Positions 54,273 through 63,215 of a DNA stretch of 64,000 bases are shown one piece after another (the first letter of the stretch is position 1; every line of letters starts with the position of its first letter). The notes under the pieces were generated by a model. The model was not told the origin of the DNA, did no database searches, and saw only the letters and a program-made list of their open reading frames with translations. Source of the stretch: Candidatus Puniceispirillum marinum IMCC1322 (GTDB lineage: Bacteria; Pseudomonadota; Alphaproteobacteria; Puniceispirillales; Puniceispirillaceae); contig NC_014010.1 in the NCBI RefSeq assembly GCF_000024465.1, positions 620,001 to 684,000 on the forward strand. Reading direction: 5' to 3'. The position numbers were made by a program, and so were the translations under genes.

Positions 54273-55274
54273 GTGGCACAAACACCAATCATTGTAACGC
54301 CCGGAGATCCTGCAGGTATCGGTGCGGAAATTGCGCTAAAAGCATGGCAAAATGGATGTAAAGATTTTGTTATTTTGGACAATGTTCCAAGGCTTGAATC
54401 TCTTGCCAGCACCCTTGGCATAGAGATACCGATTATCTCTATCTCACAACTTGATGCCTTTAGTCCTGATTGTGGCGCGCTTCAAGTCATGCCCGTTTCA
54501 TGGGCTGTCTCACCCCAAGCTGGCAAGCCTGATATAGCTAACGCACCCGTGGTTATCCAAGCCATTAAAGATGCGGCAACTTATGTACAATCAGGGCAAG
54601 CCGCCGCAATGGTGACCAACCCGATTGCCAAAGCAACCTTATATGAAGCTGGCTTTACCTATCCCGGCCATACGGAATTTCTTGGCAGCCTATCCTCGCT
54701 GGATAAAGGCGCGCCATTAATGATGCTTGCATGTGATCAATTGCGCGTTGTCCCGCTGACCATTCATATCCCGCTTACTGAGGTCGCCCCCACAATCACC
54801 AGCGCAATGATTATCGATGCGTGCCATCTGATAGCAAAAAGCCTGCATAGGTTGGAAGGCATCAAAGACCCACATATAGCAGTGTGCGGACTCAATCCCC
54901 ATGCCGGTGAGCAAGGCTCTATTGGCCAAGAAGATGAAAAGGTCATAGCCCCGGCCATTGCTACTCTTCGTGCCGAGAACATCAATGTGACGGGCCCCCA
55001 TTCAGCCGATACTTTGTTCCATGCCGAAGCCAGAGCCACTTATGATGCTGTTTTGGGCATGTATCATGATCAGGTTCTTATACCTATAAAAACAATTGAT
55101 TTTTATGGGGGCGTTAACATTACACTTGGTCTTGATTTCATTCGGACATCGCCCGATCATGGTACCGGTTTTGATATCGCTGGCAAAGCTATTGCCCGGC
55201 CAGACAGCCTAATCGCCGCGCTTAAACAGGCGCGTCATATGGCAACAAGGCAGGCATCAAATAATGCGCGATAA
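54273..55274 (+). CDS. pdxA: 4-hydroxythreonine-4-phosphate dehydrogenase
   Basis: A 333-residue NAD-dependent enzyme of pyridoxal phosphate synthesis. VTPGDPAGIGAEI at the start, TNPIAKATLYEAGFTYPGHTEFL (about 110-135, metal His), CGLNPHAGEQGSIGQEDE (about 205, metal His) and GMYHDQVLIPIKT (about 260, metal His). The start is GTG with GAGG 7 bases upstream. It overlaps rsmA by 11 bases. Confidence 0.96.
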   Translation: MAQTPIIVTPGDPAGIGAEIALKAWQNGCKDFVILDNVPRLESLASTLGIEIPIISISQLDAFSPDCGALQVMPVSWAVSPQAGKPDIANAPVVIQAIKDAATYVQSGQAAAMVTNPIAKATLYEAGFTYPGHTEFLGSLSSLDKGAPLMMLACDQLRVVPLTIHIPLTEVAPTITSAMIIDACHLIAKSLHRLEGIKDPHIAVCGLNPHAGEQGSIGQEDEKVIAPAIATLRAENINVTGPHSADTLFHAEARATYDAVLGMYHDQVLIPIKTIDFYGGVNITLGLDFIRTSPDHGTGFDIAGKAIARPDSLIAALKQARHMATRQASNNAR

Positions 55275-56151
55275 ATCTGCCACACCACAGCCAGACCAAG
55301 CTGATATCGACGCCAGCAATAGTGAAATCGACAATTTGCCATCCTTGCGTGACCTTGTTGGCGCGATGGATATGCGTGCGCGTAAATCCCTTGGGCAAAA
55401 CTTTTTGTTTGATCTCAATTTAACGCGACGCATTGCACGGTCTGCGGCCCCTCTGACAGGCACAACAATAGAAATAGGTCCTGGACCGGGTGGATTGACA
55501 CGCGCCCTGCTTCTTGAAGGTGCTACAAAGGTGCTGGCCATCGAAAAGGATTGGCGGGCCCCAGATGTTTTGGCTTCACTATTATCTGCATCCAGAGGAC
55601 GACTGGAACTGACTGAAGCTGATGCCATGGATTTCCCGATCTGGGATATTGAACCAGCGCCGCGACGCATCATTGCCAATTTACCATACAATATCGCTAC
55701 AACCTTGCTGATCCGCTGGCTCGAACATGCCGCAGACTTTGAGTCCATGACATTAATGTTCCAACGAGAGGTAGCTTTACGTATCACAGCCAAACCTGGT
55801 GATAGTGCCTATGGTCGGTTAAGCGTACTTGCCGGATGGTTAGCCGATGCCGAAATCTTGTTCGACATCCCCCCCGAAGCCTTTGTACCTGCACCAAAGA
55901 TAACATCGTCAGTTGTCCAAATCATACCGCTGGCTGCGCCCCGTTTTCCTTGCAGACAACAATATCTTGAAGATGTGACACGACATGCCTTTGGCCAAAG
56001 ACGCAAAATGCTACGAAGTTCTTTGAAAAAAATTGGTGGGGAAGCGTTGCTTTTGGCGGCTGGCATTGACCCAGAAACCCGCCCACAAGACCTTGATATA
56101 GAGTCATTTTGCAAGCTTGCCGAGCTACATGAAACCAAAGCCTTCGGCTAA
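55264..56151 (+). CDS. rsmA: 16S rRNA (adenine1518/1519-N6)-dimethyltransferase
   Basis: A 295-residue KsgA. ARKSLGQNFLFDLNLTRRIA opens the fold; the SAM motif is IEIGPGPGGLTRALL (about residue 70), and the catalytic NLPYNIAT motif lies near 140. It dimethylates two adenines near the 3' end of 16S rRNA. An N-terminal extension of about 35 residues precedes the core. It overlaps pdxA by 11 bases and converges with gmk. Confidence 0.96.
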   Translation: MRDKSATPQPDQADIDASNSEIDNLPSLRDLVGAMDMRARKSLGQNFLFDLNLTRRIARSAAPLTGTTIEIGPGPGGLTRALLLEGATKVLAIEKDWRAPDVLASLLSASRGRLELTEADAMDFPIWDIEPAPRRIIANLPYNIATTLLIRWLEHAADFESMTLMFQREVALRITAKPGDSAYGRLSVLAGWLADAEILFDIPPEAFVPAPKITSSVVQIIPLAAPRFPCRQQYLEDVTRHAFGQRRKMLRSSLKKIGGEALLLAAGIDPETRPQDLDIESFCKLAELHETKAFG

Positions 56152-56167
56152 ATAATAATTAGTCTGG

Positions 56168-56830
56168 TTAAATTTGGTCACGAAGTTCTTTGACAAAATC
56201 AGTCAGGCCGACCTGTCGATCACGTTTTAGCCTTTCGGCTACCATGATGGCCTTAATATCACTGATCGCTTTATCGACATTTTCATTAACCAGAATATAA
56301 TCATATTCACGATAATGGCTAATTTCATCTGCCGCCTTTGACATACGTTTGGCGACCACTTCTGCACTATCCTGAGCGCGGTTTAAAAGGCGTTTTTCGA
56401 GATCTTGGGTGGATGGGGGCAGAATAAAGACTGATACAAGGTCATCTCGGCTTTTATCAGCAATTTGCTGGGTACCCTGCCAGTCTATATCAAACAGAAT
56501 ATCGCGCCCTTCACTCAACGCATTCATCACCGGTACCGCAGGCGTGGCGTAATAGTGATCAAAGACGTTGGCATGCTCTAAAAATTCACCACGATTGGCC
56601 ATTAAATGAAAAGTTTCGTCCTCGACAAAATAATAATCCTTGCCCTCAACCTCACCAGGTCTTCGTGGTCGTGTCGTTGCTGAAACGGACATATATAGAC
56701 CATTTTCTTCTTCGATCAGACGTCGTGCAATTGTGGTTTTACCAGCACCTGATGGAGATGAAAGGACAAGCATAAAGCCGCGACGACCTATAATGTTTGA
56801 TTGCATCTTTGAATCTTCATTTTTGGCCAT
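56168..56830 (-). CDS. gmk: guanylate kinase
   Basis: A 220-residue enzyme phosphorylating GMP. P-loop SSPSGAGKTTIARRL (about residue 25), GMP-binding SVSATTRPRRPGEVEGKDYYFV (about 48-70), and ILFDIDWQGTQQI (about 112). AGGA lies 7 bases before the ATG at 56830, preferred over the frame start at 56869. It is downstream of mltG by 22 bases. Confidence 0.96.
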   Translation of the reverse strand: MAKNEDSKMQSNIIGRRGFMLVLSSPSGAGKTTIARRLIEEENGLYMSVSATTRPRRPGEVEGKDYYFVEDETFHLMANRGEFLEHANVFDHYYATPAVPVMNALSEGRDILFDIDWQGTQQIADKSRDDLVSVFILPPSTQDLEKRLLNRAQDSAEVVAKRMSKAADEISHYREYDYILVNENVDKAISDIKAIMVAERLKRDRQVGLTDFVKELRDQI

Positions 56831-56852
56831 AATAACGTCCTGCCCTATCGCT

Positions 56853-57848
56853 CTATTTTTTTGCCGCACGCTGAAATTGTCTGAATAATCTTACATTCCG
56901 GTTGTGTGCGTCCAGTGTTTTTGCAAATCGCGACCCACCTTTACCGTCTGAGACGAAATACAAATAATCACTATCTGCTGGATTTAATGCCGCAAGAATG
57001 GATTCGCGACCCGGATTGGCAATTGGTGTTTTTGGCAAGCCTTTGATAACATATGTATTCCACGGGGTTTTGCGTTTCAAATCTGCCTTGGTGATAACCC
57101 TGCTCATATCGATTGCTGGATTGGTGTCATAAACAACCGTCGGATCGGACTGTAGCCGCATACCTTTTTTGAGTCGGTTCACCAGAACCGAAGCCACCAT
57201 AAGCCGTTCACTAGCGATGCTCGACTCCTTTTCGATGATCGATGCCATAATTACTGCATCTTGCATTCGTTTATAAGGTAAATCATCAGCTCGTGATGCC
57301 CAGGCTTCGGCTATTGTGATGGCCATTACATCCTGCATCCGCGCAATAAGCGCCGAACGTTTTGTATTATGTGTGAAAAAGTAAGTTTCGGGTAATAGAC
57401 TACCTTCATCGGGAATCTTGTCGATCGTACCCGATAGATGATCCATCGCCATGATCTGGGCAACCACTTCAGATGAGCGCAAGCCTTCAATAATCGTAAT
57501 CCGTCTTTGATAACTTCGTCCTGAATGCAGAATATCCATTACTTCGTTCAGGCTTGATGCGGCGGGAAGCAGATATTCACCTGCTTTGGGTACAAATTGA
57601 TCCCCAGCCATGATGCGTGCGGCATCATAATGATAGGTCTGATGGATCACCCCCGCACTTTTCAGACGATAGCGCAAAGTCGCATGTCCATTGCCCGCTT
57701 CAACAATAAACATGACATCTTCTGAATGCGGACCTGGGGCGTCAAGCACCTGTGCGCGCCAGGCCCATAATCCGCCAGTCGTAATCGTAAGGATGATAAC
57801 GCCAACAACAACCGACCAGATTAACCAACGGATCGGTGTCGGCATCAT
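56853..57848 (-). CDS. mltG: endolytic murein transglycosylase MltG
   Basis: A 331-residue single-pass inner-membrane protein: a helix at about 8-28, a LysM-like part, then the YceG catalytic domain. The catalytic Glu is in VIMASIIEKESS (about residue 205). NPYVIKGLPKTPIANPG-like block near 270 (here NTYVIKGLPKTPIANPG). It cuts nascent glycan chains. The start ATG overlaps the fabF stop by one base (TAATG). Confidence 0.95.
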   Translation of the reverse strand: MMPTPIRWLIWSVVVGVIILTITTGGLWAWRAQVLDAPGPHSEDVMFIVEAGNGHATLRYRLKSAGVIHQTYHYDAARIMAGDQFVPKAGEYLLPAASSLNEVMDILHSGRSYQRRITIIEGLRSSEVVAQIMAMDHLSGTIDKIPDEGSLLPETYFFTHNTKRSALIARMQDVMAITIAEAWASRADDLPYKRMQDAVIMASIIEKESSIASERLMVASVLVNRLKKGMRLQSDPTVVYDTNPAIDMSRVITKADLKRKTPWNTYVIKGLPKTPIANPGRESILAALNPADSDYLYFVSDGKGGSRFAKTLDAHNRNVRLFRQFQRAAKK

Positions 57849-59110
57849 TAGGTAACCTGACCCATGATAAGCGAGGCATTTGTACCGCCAAATCCAAACG
57901 AATTCGACATAGCATTCCGTACAGTACGTTTTTTAGATGTCAGTGGCACAAGGTCAAAATCTGCGACAGCATCTTCGGCGTCATTCAAATTCAAAGTCGG
58001 TGGCACCTCGCCGGTTTGCACGGCTTTAAGCGAGAAAATTGCTTCAATGGCGCCAGCCGCCCCAAGCAAATGTCCGGTCGCGCTTTTGGTTGACGACATT
58101 GAAATATCCTTGACGGCATCACCCAGCAGACGCGCAACGGCGCGCGCCTCAATAACGTCACCAAGCGGTGTAGATGTTCCGTGCGCATTCACATAGTCAA
58201 TATCGTCAGGCGAAAGACCTGCACGTTTTAAGGCTGCCTGCATAGCGCGGAATCCGCCATCACCATCATCTGCAGGCGCCGTAATATGATGCGCATCACC
58301 CGAAAGACCATAGCCTTTGATTTCACCATAGATAGTCGCGCCGCGTGCTTTGGCATGCTCCAGTTCTTCCAGAACAACAACCCCAGCACCCTCGCCCATC
58401 ACAAATCCATCACGGCCTTTATCCCACGGGCGTGAACCGAGTTCAGGTGTATCATTATAGCTTGTAGATAATGCGCGGGCTGCCGCAAAACCAGCCATAC
58501 CAATTCGACATACTGCGGCTTCTGCACCACCCGCAACCATCACGTCGGCATCATCAAGCATGACCATCCGTGCTGCATCACCAATGGCATGCGCACCAGT
58601 TGAACATGCCGTTACGACCGCATGGTTAGGGCCGCGAAAGCCGTATCGTATTGAAACAAAACCAGAAATAAGATTGATCAAAGCTGATGGTATAAAGAAC
58701 GGGCTAATACGCCGAGGTCCCTTTTCATGCATCAACTGATCTGTTTTAACAATCGAGTCCAGACCACCAATACCTGACCCAATCATCACGCCAGTGCGGT
58801 TCTGATCCTCACGGCCTTCAGGCATCCATCCTGAATTTTCAACCGCTTCAATCGCAGCAACCAGTCCCAGCTGGATGAAACGATCTTGTTTGCGCTGATC
58901 ACGAGGATCAACGAAATCATCCATTTGCAATCCGCCTGCGACGCCAGCTTCAGGCACTTGGCCTGCAATCTGGCAAGATATATCTGACACATCAAAATTA
59001 GTGATGCGGGATATACCGCTGTTTCCGGCAATAATATTAGACCAATTATGGTCAACGCCAACACCTAGCGGTGTAACCATTCCCATTCCAGTAACAACAA
59101 CGCGACGCAA
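57848..59110 (-). CDS. fabF: 3-oxoacyl-ACP synthase II
   Basis: A 420-residue elongation ketosynthase. Active-site Cys in TACSTGAHAIGDA (about residue 168), His in NAHGTSTPLGD (about 310) and KSATGHLLGAAG with the second His (about 345). The start is a TTG at 59110 with GGAGG 6 bases upstream. It follows acpP with a hairpin between, the standard acpP-fabF arrangement. Confidence 0.96.
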   Translation of the reverse strand: MRRVVVTGMGMVTPLGVGVDHNWSNIIAGNSGISRITNFDVSDISCQIAGQVPEAGVAGGLQMDDFVDPRDQRKQDRFIQLGLVAAIEAVENSGWMPEGREDQNRTGVMIGSGIGGLDSIVKTDQLMHEKGPRRISPFFIPSALINLISGFVSIRYGFRGPNHAVVTACSTGAHAIGDAARMVMLDDADVMVAGGAEAAVCRIGMAGFAAARALSTSYNDTPELGSRPWDKGRDGFVMGEGAGVVVLEELEHAKARGATIYGEIKGYGLSGDAHHITAPADDGDGGFRAMQAALKRAGLSPDDIDYVNAHGTSTPLGDVIEARAVARLLGDAVKDISMSSTKSATGHLLGAAGAIEAIFSLKAVQTGEVPPTLNLNDAEDAVADFDLVPLTSKKRTVRNAMSNSFGFGGTNASLIMGQVT

Positions 59111-59140
59111 ACTGTCCTCCGGGTCTGTTTAGGCGATAAT

Positions 59141-59168
59141 ACGTAGCCCTATTTAGACAGGGCTACGT
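59141..59168 (-). terminator. hairpin between acpP and fabF
   Basis: ACGTAGCCCT (59141-59150) and AGGGCTACGT (59159-59168) form a perfect 10-pair stem with an 8-base loop. No T-run follows on the minus strand, so it is probably a partial terminator or a 3' stabiliser giving much more acpP than fabF mRNA. Confidence 0.6.
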
Positions 59169-59190
59169 TAAACATTCTTGCACTCTAACT

Positions 59191-59427
59191 TTAAGATGCG
59201 CTCTCTTCCAAGAATGACACGGCGTCTTTCACAGTGAGAATTTTTTCTGCAGCATCATCAGGAATTTCGACACCGAATTCTTCTTCAAATGCCATTACCA
59301 ATTCCACTGTATCAAGGCTATCTGCGCCAAGATCATCGATGAAGCTTGCGCCCTCAACAACCTTATCTGCATCTACACCAAGATGTTCAACTACGATGTT
59401 CTTAACACGATCTGCGATATCGCTCAT
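59191..59427 (-). CDS. acpP: acyl carrier protein
   Basis: A 78-residue acidic carrier for growing fatty acids. The phosphopantetheine Ser is in [21 protein letters not shown] (about residue 37). AAGGGG lies about 6 bases before the ATG. Full length, between fabG and fabF. Confidence 0.98.
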   Translation of the reverse strand: MSDIADRVKNIVVEHLGVDADKVVEGASFIDDLGADSLDTVELVMAFEEEFGVEIPDDAAEKILTVKDAVSFLEESAS

Positions 59428-59624
59428 ATTGTGCCCCTTTAAGAAGGTTGATTCTTGCCGATTAAACGACTCAGAAATTTAAAATTGGGCGGCAATTACC
59501 ATAATTTCTTGTCTTGTGCCACCCCTTACAAGCTTTAAAAATCAGCTTTTATGTATTTTAACGCTAATAACATGCCAAGTCATTGGCGATATATTGAAAT
59601 AAATCCATGTAAAGTAAGGTGATG

Positions 59625-59663
59625 TCTATATTAAGCACATCTATATTATACACATCTATCTTT
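59625..59663. repeat. 15-base tandem repeat downstream of fabG
   Basis: TCTATATTAAGCACA (59625-59639) is followed directly by TCTATATTATACACA (59640-59654), 13 of 15 identical, then a partial third unit TCTATCTTTA reaching the fabG stop codon. It lies at the fabG end of the 234-base fabG-acpP gap. Confidence 0.6.
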
Positions 59664-60399
59664 ACAGCATTGCCATACCACCATTCACATGCATCGTTGC
59701 CCCTGTAATGTAAGCTGCCTCATCGCTGGCTAAAAATACTACGGTTGCCGCGATTTCTTCGGGATTGCCAAGCCGGTTTGCCGGCACGCGCGTCAAAAGG
59801 CTTTCTTTTTGGGTATCGTCCAGCACATCAGTCATCGGCGTCGCAATAAATCCGGGCGCCACCACATTTACGGTGATACCCCGACTAGCCACTTCCTGCG
59901 CCAAAGATTTACTATAGCCGATCATACCTGCTTTTGATGCCGCGTAATTGGTTTGCCCGGGATTACCCGTCACACCAACAACCGAAGAAACAGAAATAAT
60001 ACGACCTGACCGCGCTTTCATCATGCTACGCAGAGATGCGCGGCACAATGCCATCGTTGATGTCATATTGACTTCAAGAACACTGTCCCAATCTTCATCC
60101 TTCATCCGCATGGCCAGACCATCACGGGTAATGCCAGCATTATTGACCAGAATGGAAATGGGCCCGGCAAGTGCGGCTGCAGCATCTATCAAACCAGCTA
60201 CAGCCTCTCGGTCAGATAAATCTGCCGTACAAACATGTGCACGGTCACCAAGTGATGCTTTCAAGGCTTCAAGTGCCGCGGCACGCGTGCCATGAAGAAC
60301 AACTGTTGCCCCTTGCTTGTGTAACGCTGTCGCTATAGCCGCGCCGATACCGCCACTGGCACCGGTGATTAGGGCAACTTTGCCAGTTAGATCGAACAT
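59662..60399 (-). CDS. fabG: 3-oxoacyl-ACP reductase
   Basis: A 245-residue SDR that reduces 3-oxoacyl-ACP with NADPH. GASGGIGAAIA (about residue 13), NNAGITRDGLAMRM (about 86), Ser in ISVSSVVG (about 138) and Y-A-A-S-K (about 151-155). All catalytic residues are present. GGGAGA lies upstream of the ATG. Downstream of fabD by 66 bases. Confidence 0.97.
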   Translation of the reverse strand: MFDLTGKVALITGASGGIGAAIATALHKQGATVVLHGTRAAALEALKASLGDRAHVCTADLSDREAVAGLIDAAAALAGPISILVNNAGITRDGLAMRMKDEDWDSVLEVNMTSTMALCRASLRSMMKARSGRIISVSSVVGVTGNPGQTNYAASKAGMIGYSKSLAQEVASRGITVNVVAPGFIATPMTDVLDDTQKESLLTRVPANRLGNPEEIAATVVFLASDEAAYITGATMHVNGGMAML

Positions 60400-60465
60400 T
60401 CACTATTCTCCCGTAGATAGATTTTCAATTCTGCAGTCTTTAAAAAGCGCAGGTTTCAGTCTGTT

Positions 60466-61416
60466 CTAGAATTGTGACAGAACCTTGTCCAGATCATCTG
60501 TACCATCAAGGTTAGCGATGCTGACATCTTCCAATGTTCGCTTAACCAGACCCGATAAAACTTTACCAGTACCAAGCTCGATAAAATGCGTTATCTCAGA
60601 TTGCCCCAACAGCATCAACGTCTCTCGCCAGCGCACACGACTACAAATTTGGGTTATAAGATTTGCCCGCAACATATCAGCATCCGTTTCAGCGGCAGCA
60701 CTAACATTACATATAACAGGTACAATCGAATCGAACATAGACACTGATCCAAGGGCAGACTGCATGGTATCGGCAGCAGGTGCCATCAGGTCACAATGAA
60801 AAGGCGCACTGACTGGTAATTTGATAGCGCGGCGAATGCCTGCATCCTTGGCAATATCGATCGCTGCATCAACTGCGTCTGTCATGCCGCTAATAACAAT
60901 CTGACCTGGCGCATTATCATTTGCGATTTGTACAAGACCTTTGGCTGACGCCTCAGTCAGAATGGCATCAATCTGCGCTTCATCTGCACCAAGTATGGCG
61001 GCCATGGCCCCATCACCATCAGCAACCGCCGCCTGCATAGCATCACCTCGCTGGCGCAAAAGCTGTGCAGCATCAGCAATGCCAAGGCTACCTGCCGCCG
61101 CAAGTGCTGCATATTCACCCAATGAGTGACCAGCAACATATGTAGCCACCGCGGTCAACGGCTTGCCAATTTCAGTTTCTAGCACGCGTACCGCCGCCAT
61201 TGACGCCGCAAACAAGGCTGGCTGGGCGTTTCGTGTCAAACGTAGAACATCTTCGGGGCCATTTTGCATTAGTGCGAACAGATCCTCACTTAGCGCATCA
61301 TTCACCTCTTCAAACAGATGCCGTGCCACGTCATGCGATGCGGCAAGTTGACGTCCCATACCTATAGCTTGCGCCCCTTGACCCGGAAACAAAAACGCCA
61401 TCTTGGTTGTAGTCAT
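60466..61416 (-). CDS. fabD: malonyl-CoA:ACP transacylase
   Basis: A 316-residue transacylase. FLFPGQGAQAIGMG at the start, the nucleophile in AGHSLGEYAAL (about residue 95), and the catalytic His in SAPFHCDLMAPA (about 205). GAGGG lies 5 bases before the ATG. It is the first gene of fabD-fabG-acpP-fabF-mltG-gmk and lies divergent from rpsF. Confidence 0.97.
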   Translation of the reverse strand: MTTTKMAFLFPGQGAQAIGMGRQLAASHDVARHLFEEVNDALSEDLFALMQNGPEDVLRLTRNAQPALFAASMAAVRVLETEIGKPLTAVATYVAGHSLGEYAALAAAGSLGIADAAQLLRQRGDAMQAAVADGDGAMAAILGADEAQIDAILTEASAKGLVQIANDNAPGQIVISGMTDAVDAAIDIAKDAGIRRAIKLPVSAPFHCDLMAPAADTMQSALGSVSMFDSIVPVICNVSAAAETDADMLRANLITQICSRVRWRETLMLLGQSEITHFIELGTGKVLSGLVKRTLEDVSIANLDGTDDLDKVLSQF

Positions 61417-61515
61417 ATGTCCCTCACAATGTTCAAAATAACTTGTTTCAGTCTGTCACTAGTAGCAGACAGGTGCCGTCATGTCATCTGGGCACATGAT
61501 ATATGGCCGAAACGC

Positions 61516-61543
61516 TTGCATCTGCCAGATATTTGTGTATGGT
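61516..61543 (+). promoter_or_regulatory. possible rpsF promoter
   Basis: TTGCAT (61516-61521), a 16-base spacer and TATGGT (61538-61543), about 120 bases before the rpsF start. It fits a leader long enough for ribosomal-protein feedback control. Moderate match only. Confidence 0.35.
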
Positions 61544-61602
61544 GCGGCACAAGTTGATGCATAGAAATCTATCACCAGCTTTTGAAATCTTTGAAATCCT
61601 TG

Positions 61603-61614
61603 CCGGGAAACCGG
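61603..61614 (+). promoter_or_regulatory. GNRA hairpin in the rpsF leader
   Basis: CCGG-GAAA-CCGG forms a 4-pair stem with a GAAA tetraloop about 50 bases before the rpsF start. rpsF leaders of many bacteria carry an S6:S18-binding element; whether this hairpin is part of one is inference. Confidence 0.3.
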
Positions 61615-61664
61615 TTGGTCTGTTCATAAATCGATGTTCAGACAACGAGCCAGAAGGAGTTATC

Positions 61665-62105
61665 ATGCGCTTGTATGAAAGCGTGTTTATTGCACGTCAG
61701 GATGTTTCGTCTACCCAGGTTGAAGCCATGGCCGACGAATTTGCCGGAATCATCACATCCACCGGCGGTTCAATCAAAAAACGCGAATATTGGGGTCTTC
61801 GCACCCTTGCTTACCGGATCAAAAAGAACCGGAAAGGCCATTATGTCATGTTCAACATGGAGACCGATAGTGACACGCTAAAGGAATATGAGCGTATCAT
61901 GGGTCTTAATGAAGATGTTCTGCGTTTCATGAACATTCGTATCGAAGAAGTTGATGAAGCCCCATCGATCATGATGCAGGCCAAATCAGAGCGCCCATCA
62001 CGTGGACCGCGTGATGATGACCGCCGCGACGATCGCCCTAGAAGTGACGACAAACCCGAAGCATCTGCTGACAGTGCCGTAGTTGCCGAGAAAGAGGAGG
62101 CATAA
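61665..62105 (+). CDS. rpsF: 30S ribosomal protein S6
   Basis: A 146-residue S6. MRLYESVFIARQDVSSTQVEA opens the fold, with GLRTLAYRIKKNRKGHYVMFN near residue 45-65. After the conserved core (about residue 100) comes a charged tail of some 40 residues, first Arg/Asp-rich, then acidic. The frame is open to 61503, but AAGGAG 4-5 bases before the ATG at 61665 settles the start. rpsR follows immediately. Confidence 0.97.
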   Translation: MRLYESVFIARQDVSSTQVEAMADEFAGIITSTGGSIKKREYWGLRTLAYRIKKNRKGHYVMFNMETDSDTLKEYERIMGLNEDVLRFMNIRIEEVDEAPSIMMQAKSERPSRGPRDDDRRDDRPRSDDKPEASADSAVVAEKEEA

Positions 62106-62360
62106 ATGACTCAGCTAGAAATCAAACGCGAAGCCCTTCGCAAGCCATTTAATCGCCGCCGCAAGTCTTGTCCATTTTCTGGCGCAAACGCGCCAAAGAT
62201 CGACTATAAAGACACCAAGCTTCTGGCACGCTACACGTCAGAGCGCGGTAAAATCATTCCTTCACGTATTTCGGCTGTATCTGCGAAAAAGCAGCGTGAA
62301 CTGGCAACCGCAATTAAGCGTTCGCGCTTTTTGGCGCTTATGCCTTACGTCATGTCATAG
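62106..62360 (+). CDS. rpsR: 30S ribosomal protein S18
   Basis: An 84-residue S18. [14 protein letters not shown] and [24 protein letters not shown] are the family blocks, and [22 protein letters not shown] closes it. The ATG directly follows the rpsF TAA, with GAGGAGG in the end of rpsF as its binding site. Confidence 0.98.
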   Translation: MTQLEIKREALRKPFNRRRKSCPFSGANAPKIDYKDTKLLARYTSERGKIIPSRISAVSAKKQRELATAIKRSRFLALMPYVMS

Positions 62361-62390
62361 AAACAGCCATTCGATTTTAGGAGATACGAT

Positions 62391-63047
62391 ATGCAACTCA
62401 TTTTGCTAGAACGCGTGGAAAAACTTGGACAGATGGGTGATCTCGTCACCGTCAAGCCAGGCTATGCACGCAACTTTCTGTTGCCACAGGGCAAAGCGCT
62501 ACGTGCCAACAAATCCAACCGCGAACGGTTTGAAACCGAACGCGCCCAGCGTGAAGCTGATAACCTTTCCCGCCGTAGTGAAGCCGAGACCGAAGCTGGT
62601 AAAATGGCTGGTCTGGCTGTCAATATGGTACGAGCAGCCTCAGAAATGGGTCAGTTATTTGGTTCGGTGACATCGCGTGATATTGCCGAAGCTGTTAGCG
62701 AAGCTGGTTTTACCATTACCCGTTCACAGGTTGTTATGGACAAGTCGATTAAAACCCTTGGCCTGACCGACACGCGCATCCGGCTTCATCCAGAAGTGCA
62801 TGTTGACATCATCGTCAATATTGCGCGCTCACTTGAAGAAGCCGAAACCCAGCTGAAAACAGGTGTTGCCGTTACCGGTGGTGTTCAGGATATTGACGAT
62901 GAAGACGACAATATCAATGTTGCGGTTGCTGCTGTTGAAGCTGTTGAAGAAGCCGCGTCAGCCGAAGTTGAGACTGCCGAAGTTGAGGCCGAAAGTGCTG
63001 AAGCAGACGCATCTACAGACACAGACGAGTCATCTAAAGACGCTTAA
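62391..63047 (+). CDS. rplI: 50S ribosomal protein L9 with acidic tail
   Basis: A 218-residue L9. MQLILLERVEKLGQMGDLV, then KPGYARNFLLPQGKA, and the C-terminal domain ending near residue 150. The usual length is about 150; the extra 65 residues are Ala/Glu/Val/Asp-rich (repeating VE-AVEEA and VE-TAEVEAES units) and very acidic. TTTAGGAG lies before the ATG. Confidence 0.96.
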   Translation: MQLILLERVEKLGQMGDLVTVKPGYARNFLLPQGKALRANKSNRERFETERAQREADNLSRRSEAETEAGKMAGLAVNMVRAASEMGQLFGSVTSRDIAEAVSEAGFTITRSQVVMDKSIKTLGLTDTRIRLHPEVHVDIIVNIARSLEEAETQLKTGVAVTGGVQDIDDEDDNINVAVAAVEAVEEAASAEVETAEVEAESAEADASTDTDESSKDA

Positions 63048-63068
63048 AACTACATTTTAATGCACATC

Positions 63069-63096
63069 AAAGCCGGAGCCTGTCTCCGGCTTTTTT
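63069..63096 (+). terminator. rho-independent terminator after rplI
   Basis: AAAGCCGGAG (63069-63078), loop CCTGT, CTCCGGCTTT (63084-63093), then T residues to 63096. A 10-pair stem and T-run 22 bases after the rplI stop mark the end of rpsF-rpsR-rplI. Confidence 0.92.
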
Positions 63097-63215
63097 CTGT
63101 TCTGCCGCGCCCAAAAACTATCCACAGGCTAAGAGATGATTTTAAGGCACTTATCCCCATCAAACTTAATCTTAACACCTCCTAATAACCAAAAAATTAG
63201 CCTACTATCTGGTTC

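Noticed and set aside
55257-55793. 178-codon frame on the minus strand inside rsmA
   Set aside because: It lies opposite the conserved methyltransferase core and shows no recognisable motif.
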